64,000 bases of DNA from an uncultured Roseobacter sp. Its GTDB lineage: Bacteria; Pseudomonadota; Alphaproteobacteria; Rhodobacterales; Rhodobacteraceae. The notes under the pieces are model-generated. The model had not been told where the DNA came from, searched no databases, and worked only from the letters and a program-made list of their open reading frames with translations. Shown here piece by piece: positions 45,294 through 51,949 of the stretch (the first letter of the stretch is position 1; each line of letters starts with the position of its first letter). The stretch is taken from the NCBI RefSeq assembly GCF_947488185.1, contig NZ_CANKYM010000002.1:558001-622000 (forward strand). The letters are read 5' to 3'. The translations under genes and the position numbers were made by a program.

Positions 45294-46523
45294 ATGGACC
45301 TGACGGCGCATGTCGAAAAGCAATTCCTCAAAGGATCGCAGCGCATCTGCGCGGCGAGCGACACCCTGGCGCGCATCCTCCCGCTCAAGCACGAGTTCGG
45401 GATCACCCGGCTGGCAAATGTGACCGGGCTCGACAGCGTGGGTCTGCCCGTGGTTATCGCCGTGCGGCCCAACGCGCGGTCCATTGCGATCTCGCAGGGC
45501 AAGGGGATGACGCTGGCGCATGCCAAGGCCTCAGCGTTGATGGAAGCGATAGAAATCTGGCATGCGGAGCGCATCGACATGCCGGTGTTCTACGCCAGCA
45601 TCGCCGATCTGGAGGCGCGGCACTGTTTTGTCGATCTGGACCGCTTGCCGCAGACGCCGCACCCGCGCCCGCATCGCACGGAACGGCAGCATTGGGTTAC
45701 GGCCTTTGACATCCTGAGCGGGCGGGACAAGCTGGTACCCTTCGAGATGGTGCATGCGGATTACACGCACCCGGTGTCGCCCGAAGCCGGGCGCTATCCG
45801 GCCAGCACGAACGGCCTTGCCTCCGGCAATCACCTGCTGGAGGCCATCTGTCATGGCATTTGCGAAGTCGCGGAGCGGGACGCGTTGGCCATCTGGCACG
45901 CACGGCCCATCGAAGCGCAACGCGACAGTCGGCTCGATCCGGGATCGATTGAGGATGCCGCCCTGCAGGCGTCGCTGGGCAAGTTCAAACGCGCGGGGCT
46001 GGACTGTGCCATCTGGGATGTGACCTGCGATACCGGGGTGCCGAGCTTTCTGAGCATCGTCTTTGATCCCGGCGCGCAGGCGGATCATCTGGGCCTCGGC
46101 TCTGGCACCCATCCGGACCCGACAATTGCCCTGCACCGCGCGCTGAACGAAGCGGCGCAGACCCGGCTGAACTACATCTCTGGCGCGCGCGAGGATCTGT
46201 TTCATGACGAATACAGCGCCGAGGGACGGCAGGCGAAGGCGCAGGCCTTTGAAGATCTGCTGATTGGTTCCACGGGTGAACGCCGCTTCGATGAGGTCGC
46301 AGGGGCGACCAATCGGACGCTGGGCGAGGACCTTGCGTGGTTGAAAAACTGCCTGAAAGGGGCCGGGATCGAAGAGATTGCGGTTGTCGATCTGACGCAT
46401 GCGGATTTTGAAATACCCGTGGTGCGCGTAATCATCCCCGGTCTTGAGGCGCCGCATGATGACGTCGCCTACGTGGCCGGCCCGCGCGCTGTGCAGGTGC
46501 AAAACGAAAGCGCAGGGTCATGA
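45294..46523 (+). CDS. YcaO-domain cyclodehydratase/thioamidation enzyme
   Basis: The 409-aa protein is a complete YcaO enzyme. ATP-binding acidic motifs are visible: SALMEAIEIWHAER near residue 80, LLEAICHGICEVAERDALAI near 181, and a third E-x2-Q motif in LNEAAQTRL near 290. The N-terminal ITRLANVTGLDSVGLPVV is typical of YcaO proteins paired with TfuA. YcaO enzymes activate a peptide amide with ATP to make azolines or thioamides. The C-terminus has no Pro-rich tail. TfuA follows with an ATGA overlap. ATG at 45294 is chosen; a GTG at 45222 could add 24 plausible-looking residues. The large open frame upstream is antisense to the dioxygenase. Confidence 0.9.
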   Translation: MDLTAHVEKQFLKGSQRICAASDTLARILPLKHEFGITRLANVTGLDSVGLPVVIAVRPNARSIAISQGKGMTLAHAKASALMEAIEIWHAERIDMPVFYASIADLEARHCFVDLDRLPQTPHPRPHRTERQHWVTAFDILSGRDKLVPFEMVHADYTHPVSPEAGRYPASTNGLASGNHLLEAICHGICEVAERDALAIWHARPIEAQRDSRLDPGSIEDAALQASLGKFKRAGLDCAIWDVTCDTGVPSFLSIVFDPGAQADHLGLGSGTHPDPTIALHRALNEAAQTRLNYISGAREDLFHDEYSAEGRQAKAQAFEDLLIGSTGERRFDEVAGATNRTLGEDLAWLKNCLKGAGIEEIAVVDLTHADFEIPVVRVIIPGLEAPHDDVAYVAGPRAVQVQNESAGS

Positions 46524-47308
46524 TCGTTTTTGCAGGTCCATCGCTGGCAGGCGCGGATGCAGAGGTGCCTGATACATTCGACATGCGGCCACCCGCGCAG
46601 CAGGGGGATGTTTACCTGGCGACGTTGGAGACCCCCCGTGCCATTGGCATCATCGACGGGTATTTCGAAGGCGTGCCCGCTGTCTGGCACAAGGAAATTC
46701 TTTGGGCTCTGACGCAAGGGATCGCAGTTTACGGGGCCTCCAGCATGGGGGCGTTGCGGGCGGCGGAACTGGATGCCTTTGGTATGATCGGCCTTGGCGC
46801 CATCTACGAGGACTACCGCGATGACGTGCTGGAAGACGATGACGAGGTTGCCCTGCTGCATGGCCCGGCAGAGGTCGGATACCCCGGTTTGAGCCTTGCC
46901 ATGGTGAATGTGCGGGCGACGCTGAAGGCCGCACAAGAGGCGGGTGTCGTTTCGTCCAATACAGCCGAAACCCTGATCGCGCGGGCCAAGACAGAGTTCT
47001 ACAAGACCCGCACATGGGACAGCATTTTCCGGACCGGTGAGACCGGGGGGCAGGGGGATAGCGCGCTGCCGACGTTACAAACGTGGATCGCGCAAAACGA
47101 GGTGGATCAGAAGCGGCTGGATGCGCAGCTTCTCCTGCGCCACATGGCCGAGGAAGCGCATCGGCCCCCTTCCGCATCCTTTCACTTTGAGCAGACGGCG
47201 CTTTGGCACGATGTGGTGCAAATCTGGCGGCAGCGCGCGCGACAGGAAGTTGCAGCGATGCAGGGCGGGTACCGATTGACCGGCGGGCTGTCTTTCCGCG
47301 ACGATTAG
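46520..47308 (+). CDS. TfuA-like protein, partner of YcaO
   Basis: The 262-aa protein has the TfuA core: DVYLATLETPRAIGIIDGYF near residue 30, HKEILWALTQGIAVYGASSM near 55, and GALRAAELDAFGMIGLGAIY near 75. TfuA was named from the trifolitoxin cluster. With YcaO it installs backbone thioamides, for example in thioviridamide-type peptides and at the glycine of methyl-coenzyme M reductase. It is translationally coupled to the YcaO gene. It lacks signals and membrane helices, so it acts in the cytoplasm. Together the pair points to a modified ribosomal peptide. Confidence 0.9.
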   Translation: MIVFAGPSLAGADAEVPDTFDMRPPAQQGDVYLATLETPRAIGIIDGYFEGVPAVWHKEILWALTQGIAVYGASSMGALRAAELDAFGMIGLGAIYEDYRDDVLEDDDEVALLHGPAEVGYPGLSLAMVNVRATLKAAQEAGVVSSNTAETLIARAKTEFYKTRTWDSIFRTGETGGQGDSALPTLQTWIAQNEVDQKRLDAQLLLRHMAEEAHRPPSASFHFEQTALWHDVVQIWRQRARQEVAAMQGGYRLTGGLSFRDD

Positions 47309-47380
47309 ACGAGTGATGGACTGAACGATACGATTGCGATAGCCATAGAATGTAAGTGGTCGGTTTGAAGGTGAGAGTGC

Positions 47381-48637
47381 ATGCAAGGAACGCGGTTTAA
47401 ACTGTTCCCACAGCCCCAGTTTCTGGACGAATATGCCGAGCCGGAGGTGGTCGAGGTGTCGTCGGCGCCGGGCACGGTCGGGCCGGGGCCATCAGACCGC
47501 CGGATGTACAGCATCTTTCCGATCGGCAAGACCGAACCATATGGTATTTCGCCCGATGGGTCGGACCCGTCGGCGCCACCTTGGACCGGCAAGGTCGAAG
47601 CCCCGGCGGTGCCGGATGCCGACGGCCATTTCGACTATCTGGAACCGGGCACGCCGCAGTTCGAGACGGCGCATCTCTTTGGCACCGTGCGGTTTGTCAT
47701 GGACATCTGGGAAGACTATTTCGACCGGGAAATCCCGTGGCAGGGAGAGGCGAGCTATGACCGCCAGGAGCTGACGATCCTGCATTCGCTGGAGAATGCC
47801 TATTCGGGCTACGGTTTTATTGAAATGGGCGTAGACCGCAGCGCTGGCGAGACGCGTCCCTTCAGCCTGAACTTTGATGTGATCGCCCACGAAGTGGGCC
47901 ATGCGATCATCTATTCCGAGGTCGGCGTGCCCGATCCGCAGAATGTCACCGGCGAATATTTTGGCTTTCACGAGAGCGCCGCCGACCTCGTTGCGCTGAT
48001 TTCCTCTTTGCATTTCAACTCATTGGTCGATCGGCTGCTCGAGAACACGCGCGGCAATCTCTACATGCTGAACGCGGTCAACCGTGTTGCAGAGCTCTCG
48101 GAAAACAAACAGATCAGGATCGCAGCCAATGACAAGCGATTGGGCGAATTCGCCAAAGGCTGGGTCAAGGAGCACCACCTGTCGCAGCCGCTGACGGGCG
48201 CGTTCTTTGATATTCTGGTAGATATCTTCCACGAAATGCTGCTCGACTATGGGGCAATCACGCCGCAGATGGAGCACCTGTCGGACGAGTTGCTTGCCAC
48301 GTCGAATTACGCGCCGGTGATGCAGGAGCTTTTCGACGAGGCCTATGCCGCCAACCCGGACAAATTCAAGATGGCGCTGCTGGATGCGCGCGATATCATG
48401 GGCACCTACCTGGCCGATACCTGGGAGCGGCTGGATGAGCAGGGCCTGAATTTCGTCGACGTTGCGGAGGTCTTCCTCGACGTGGATCGCGCACACACCG
48501 GCGGCCGGTTCGAGAAGCTCATCCTTGGTAATTTCAGAATGCGCGACATCGGGCTTGTTGCGGTGGGTCCGCAGCTCGAACCGCTCGGAAAAGACAGCCA
48601 CGCAAATTCGGTCAGAACGATGCTTCCGATGGACTGA
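47381..48637 (+). CDS. Gluzincin metallopeptidase of the YcaO-TfuA cluster
   Basis: The 418-aa protein carries a zinc HExxH site: HEVGH at residues 170-174 within FDVIAHEVGHAIIYSEVG, and a third ligand Glu at 198 in YFGFHESAADLVALI, the M4-like gluzincin layout. It has no signal peptide and no membrane helix. The N-terminal 100 residues are Pro-rich and unrecognised. It lies 72 bases after tfuA and 74 bases before the repeat-peptide gene, all on the plus strand. A role in removing the leader or cutting the repeats is an inference; a self-standing protease or toxin-like function is the alternative. Confidence 0.8.
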   Translation: MQGTRFKLFPQPQFLDEYAEPEVVEVSSAPGTVGPGPSDRRMYSIFPIGKTEPYGISPDGSDPSAPPWTGKVEAPAVPDADGHFDYLEPGTPQFETAHLFGTVRFVMDIWEDYFDREIPWQGEASYDRQELTILHSLENAYSGYGFIEMGVDRSAGETRPFSLNFDVIAHEVGHAIIYSEVGVPDPQNVTGEYFGFHESAADLVALISSLHFNSLVDRLLENTRGNLYMLNAVNRVAELSENKQIRIAANDKRLGEFAKGWVKEHHLSQPLTGAFFDILVDIFHEMLLDYGAITPQMEHLSDELLATSNYAPVMQELFDEAYAANPDKFKMALLDARDIMGTYLADTWERLDEQGLNFVDVAEVFLDVDRAHTGGRFEKLILGNFRMRDIGLVAVGPQLEPLGKDSHANSVRTMLPMD

Positions 48638-48711
48638 AAAACCAGAATAGGTTAACACTGTAATTGCTGAAGGCTGAGGGGGCAGATTTCCCTCACGAAA
48701 GGACAAACATT

Positions 48712-49209
48712 ATGAAAGAAACCCTTTATACATCTGCATCTATCGTGTTGTTCGGACGGGAAGTCGACGATCTGGCGGTGGTGTCCGCCAGTCGCGACAA
48801 CCAGGTGCTAAGCAAGGCGGATGGACAGTTTGCCCGCATTTACGGGTTCAGCTACGATGGCGCTTATTTTGAGATCCCGACACCTGTTCTTTTCATGGTG
48901 AAAGGCGAGAGCAAAGACCCCGACAAGGTGCCGGTGCCCGGACCTAATCCGCGGGACAAGAAGTTCTATGCGGACCTGCGTGCCTGGATCGTGAAGCAAT
49001 CCGACGACACCATCCGGCTTGATGTCGATCAGGGTAAGTTCGAGGATGTGCTTCTGGCCATGGCTGCTGACGGTGTCAGTGGCGTTTCCGGTGCGCGTGT
49101 ATCGGGTGCCCGGGTGTCCGGTGCCCGCGTGGCAGGTGCACGGGTTTCGGGGGCACGTATTTCCGGCGCCCGGATCAGCGGTGCGCGCGGCGGCGACGCC
49201 AGCGATTAA
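48712..49209 (+). CDS. Repeat-tailed protein, candidate modified-peptide precursor
   Basis: The 165-aa protein has a folded-looking N-terminal region (residues 1-120, MKETLYTSASIVLFGREVDD and onward). It ends with seven tandem pentapeptides (VSGAR x3, VAGAR, VSGAR, ISGAR x2) at 125-159 and a short GGDASD end. No signal peptide or helix is visible. Ribosome site GAAAGGACAAACATT. It is the last of four plus-strand genes with YcaO, TfuA and a metallopeptidase, so it may be the substrate: a long leader and a repeated core offering one Ser and one Gly per unit to the YcaO pair. No known family is recognised. A structural repeat protein unrelated to YcaO remains possible. Confidence 0.72.
   Translation: MKETLYTSASIVLFGREVDDLAVVSASRDNQVLSKADGQFARIYGFSYDGAYFEIPTPVLFMVKGESKDPDKVPVPGPNPRDKKFYADLRAWIVKQSDDTIRLDVDQGKFEDVLLAMAADGVSGVSGARVSGARVSGARVAGARVSGARISGARISGARGGDASD
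49084..49188 (+). repeat. Seven tandem 15-base units encoding [V/I][S/A]GAR
   Basis: The seven units use different codons throughout (for example GTTTCCGGTGCGCGT, GTATCGGGTGCCCGG, ATCAGCGGTGCGCGC), and no two are identical as DNA. The array is therefore not a recent slippage product; the peptide pattern is being kept. Confidence 0.9.
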
Positions 49210-49222
49210 TCAGGAAAGGGGT

Positions 49223-49241
49223 GCGGGCCTCAGAGGCCCGC
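49223..49241. terminator. Possible bidirectional terminator between convergent genes
   Basis: GCGGGCCT, loop CAG and AGGCCCGC form a tight 8-bp hairpin between the repeat-peptide gene and the end of the cyclase gene, overlapping the cyclase stop. There is no T-run, so strength is uncertain. Confidence 0.4.
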
Positions 49242-51020
49242 GCGCTTCATGCCATCGAGGAAGTGCTGAACATCTTCCTCGAACTTGTCGGGCTGGACGG
49301 CTGCCCAACGTTCCACCGAAAAATTTGGATGCGCTTCACGCACAAGATCGGCTTGCGCGCGCGCTTCCTTGGTGCGCCCAAGATGGGCATAGCTGGCGGC
49401 AAGGATGCGGCGCCCTTCGGTCGGGTTCTGCATTTTCTGAATGGTGTTGATCGCATCTTCGTAGCGCTGCAGGTTGAAGTAGGCGCCGCCGAGGTGCCAG
49501 ATGTATTGATCCGGATAGAACGGGTTGAGCCGCATGGCTTTCTGCAAAAGCTCCACCGCCTCCTCTGACCGGCCCATGTGAGCCAGTGCGTCGGCCATGT
49601 CCGACATCAGGTCGGCGTCGTTTGGATTGAGCTTGAGCGCGCGATCATAGGCGTTGATCGCCGGATCATGCTCCTTGCGGTAGAGATGGGCAAACCCAAG
49701 CTCTCCGAAACCACGGGCGTCCGCTTCGTCCAGATCAATCGCTTCGCGGGCGAAACTCAACGCATCGTCCAGGGCAAGATCCGGCTGCTCTGCCCAATCA
49801 TACCGCCAATCCAGATTGAAGGTCCGGGATTTGGCCGCATAGGCCCGCGCGTAGCGTGCATCGCTGCCAATGGCATCTTCATAGAGATGGCGCGCCTGTT
49901 TCACTTCCGGCTGGGTGTATTTGAGCACATGCCTGTGGCCTTTGAGCACGAATCCGTAGGCCATGAGGTTGGCAGGGGGCAACAGGCGCATGCGGTCGCG
50001 CTCTGTGGCCTCGATCCGGGCTGCGGTTGCGGAGACGATGATCTGCGTGATCTCGTCCTGCAAATCGAAGATATCCTCGATATCGCGGTTGTACTGTTCA
50101 CCCCAGATGGTGCGATCCTGCAGCGCATCCAGCAGCTGCAGCGTGATCCGGATACGTTTGCCAGCCTTGCGCACCGTGCCGTCGACCGCATAGCGCACGC
50201 CAAGTTCCCGCGCGGCCTGCGCCGGCGACTTGGTGCGATCCGCAAACATATTGGCCGATCCGCGCGCGATGACAAAGAACTCCTGAAAGCGCGACAGGTT
50301 GGTTGTCACGTCCTCGGTCAGACCTTCGGCAAACCACTGGTCCCCCTGGTCACTGCCCTGGAACCCAAAGGGCAGGACAACGATAGATTGGTTGGCGACC
50401 GGGCGCTCCTTGAACTCGGCGGAGTTTTCCAGATTGCGCCGCAGCCCTGGCGTCATCGCAGCCGTGGTCGGGTTCTCGTGCACCTGGAACACATCGATGG
50501 TCCGGCCAATGTTCTTGAAGTCCTGACCGCCAAGGTATTCGTAGCCGTATTTCAGCTTGGTGCAGACGTGATCATAGGCCGCGCCTGAAATGCAGACCTG
50601 TCCCGGTGCCGCAAAGGCTTCGATGCGCGCGGCGATGTTGATGCTCTCGCCGGTGATTTCGTTGCCGCTGATCAGGATCTCACCCAGATTGATGCCAAAG
50701 CGGAAGTGGATCTGTTCTTCTTCCGGCAGCCCGCTGTTCTCTTCTTCCAGCGTCTTTTGCATTTCAACCGCAAAGGTCACCGCGTCCACGGCGCTTTCGA
50801 AAACCATGAAGGCATTGTCACCGGCAGAGCCTTTGAACTCACCCGAGTAGGACGTGATGACATCGCGAAACTTTTCCAACCGGTTGGTGACCGAGATCGT
50901 CGTCTTGACCTCATCCACGCTCATCATCGTGCTGAAGTTCGCCACATCAGCAAAGACGATCGCCACCAGACGACGTTTCAGGGTTTCGCGTGACCCGGGT
51001 TTGTTTGCAGTATCAGCCAA
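49230..51020 (-). CDS. Class III adenylate/guanylate cyclase with TolB-like and TPR domains
   Basis: The 596-aa protein has a cyclase catalytic domain (RRLVAIVFADVANFSTMM at the start with the metal-binding Asp, then GSAGDNAFMVF with the second Asp, and RFGINLGEILISG). A TolB-N-like domain follows with SIVVLPFGFQGSDQGDQWFA and YAVDGTVRKAGKRIRITLQL, then TPR repeats (for example AINAYDRALKLNPNDADLMS) to the end. It makes a cyclic nucleotide and probably binds partners through the TPRs. A TTG start at 51020 with GGAAAG upstream is preferred; the ATG at 51101 would overlap the acetyltransferase gene by 89 bases. It is convergent to the YcaO cluster, so a link is unproven. Confidence 0.85.
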   Translation of the reverse strand: MADTANKPGSRETLKRRLVAIVFADVANFSTMMSVDEVKTTISVTNRLEKFRDVITSYSGEFKGSAGDNAFMVFESAVDAVTFAVEMQKTLEEENSGLPEEEQIHFRFGINLGEILISGNEITGESINIAARIEAFAAPGQVCISGAAYDHVCTKLKYGYEYLGGQDFKNIGRTIDVFQVHENPTTAAMTPGLRRNLENSAEFKERPVANQSIVVLPFGFQGSDQGDQWFAEGLTEDVTTNLSRFQEFFVIARGSANMFADRTKSPAQAARELGVRYAVDGTVRKAGKRIRITLQLLDALQDRTIWGEQYNRDIEDIFDLQDEITQIIVSATAARIEATERDRMRLLPPANLMAYGFVLKGHRHVLKYTQPEVKQARHLYEDAIGSDARYARAYAAKSRTFNLDWRYDWAEQPDLALDDALSFAREAIDLDEADARGFGELGFAHLYRKEHDPAINAYDRALKLNPNDADLMSDMADALAHMGRSEEAVELLQKAMRLNPFYPDQYIWHLGGAYFNLQRYEDAINTIQKMQNPTEGRRILAASYAHLGRTKEARAQADLVREAHPNFSVERWAAVQPDKFEEDVQHFLDGMKRAGL

Positions 51021-51633
51021 GATTTTCTTTCCAACAGGTTGGCGAGAACGAGAGATTGCAGGACCCCGCGACAGTTTCAATGACCTCGCCGCGAGTTGCA
51101 ATCCATTCCGTTCCTAAAATGCCAGCAATTACCGTATCCTTTCGGATGCCGTCGACAAACCAGCCTTCGCGGAAACGACCTTCTTCGGCAAAACCGAATT
51201 TCTCCAACACGCGCTGTGTCGCGGCGTTGTCCGAGCGGTAGAAGGTGGTCACCCGGTGAAGGCGCAGCCGCTTGAAGGCAAAATCCAGCATCGAGACGGT
51301 CATTGCCGTCGCCAGACCTTTCTTACGAAAATCCTCCGTGACGAAGAAGGGCAAAACCGCATCGCCTTGGATATAATTCACTGATTCCAACCCTGCGATC
51401 CCGATTGGATTGCCGTTGTCATCCTCTGCCATGAACCAATAGGCCCCCGGCGAGGATTTCTGCATCATCGATTCCCGCCAGCTTTCGCGCAATGCATCGA
51501 CACTCACCGGTACGGGAAGGGCGCGGTCAAAAAGAGCAACATCCGTAAAGTTCCAGAACCAGCCCGAAATCCGGGGGATATCTTCCAGCCCCATCGGGCG
51601 CCAGGTGATGATCGCTGTAGTTTCGTGAGTCAT
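51013..51633 (-). CDS. GNAT-family N-acetyltransferase (RimJ/RimL type)
   Basis: The 206-aa protein has a GNAT fold with the acetyl-CoA loop FFVTEDFRKKGLATAMTVSM near residue 96, and AATQRVLEKFGFAEEGRFRE near 136, typical of RimJ/RimL enzymes that acetylate N-terminal or small-molecule amines. Ribosome site GGAAGGATAAAGAT supports ATG at 51633. It overlaps the cyclase gene downstream by eight bases and so forms a two-gene unit with it. The target is unknown. Confidence 0.86.
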   Translation of the reverse strand: MTHETTAIITWRPMGLEDIPRISGWFWNFTDVALFDRALPVPVSVDALRESWRESMMQKSSPGAYWFMAEDDNGNPIGIAGLESVNYIQGDAVLPFFVTEDFRKKGLATAMTVSMLDFAFKRLRLHRVTTFYRSDNAATQRVLEKFGFAEEGRFREGWFVDGIRKDTVIAGILGTEWIATRGEVIETVAGSCNLSFSPTCWKENLG

Positions 51634-51949
51634 ATCTTTATCCTTCCAGCCAAGCCCGGAACTCACAAACGGGTTTTACAACGCCGGTGATCGGGCTTCG
51701 CGAGAAACTACAGTCCGTTGGTTAACTACCTTTTTTACTACCGTACCCATCAGAAAAGCAACGGAATTACGGGAAGTGGCTCAGTGGTATGGGAATCATG
51801 ACGGGCCTGTCTGTAATCTTGGACACGTAGAACGAGAAGCATGGTGTCCTGGCTTACAATGATGAAATGAAGGCGGGCAGCGTCGCGCTGCCAGCCTTCA
51901 TCTCGCCAGACATTGAGCGGTCAGCAAGTGCCAACCCGTCACGAACTCC
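51634..51949. other. Intergenic region with a terminator hairpin, no gene seen
   Basis: This 316-base stretch contains the promoter region of the acetyltransferase gene, an AT-rich part near 51720-51760 and a hairpin at 51869-51899. A tRNA-like GGCTCAGTGGTA string at about 51778 has no matching acceptor stem or T-loop. No coding frame is supported. Confidence 0.5.
51869..51899 (-). terminator. Probable terminator of the G8-domain gene
   Basis: On the minus strand GAAGGCTGGCAGC, loop GCGAC and GCTGCCCGCCTTC form a long stem with one mismatch, followed by ATTTCATC. It lies about 50 bases after the stop codon. Confidence 0.55.

Noticed and set aside
49084..49188. Reading the SGAR array as a pentapeptide-repeat beta-helix
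   Set aside because: That family needs a central Leu or Phe with Asp/Asn neighbours (A[D/N]Lxx); this array has none.
49084..49188. Reading the 15-base units as a CRISPR or DNA-level repeat
   Set aside because: The units differ in sequence, have no spacers and are in frame with a gene.
51770..51850. tRNA-like string GGCTCAGTGGTA
   Set aside because: No acceptor stem, anticodon arm or GGTTCGAATCC-type T-loop could be fitted around it.
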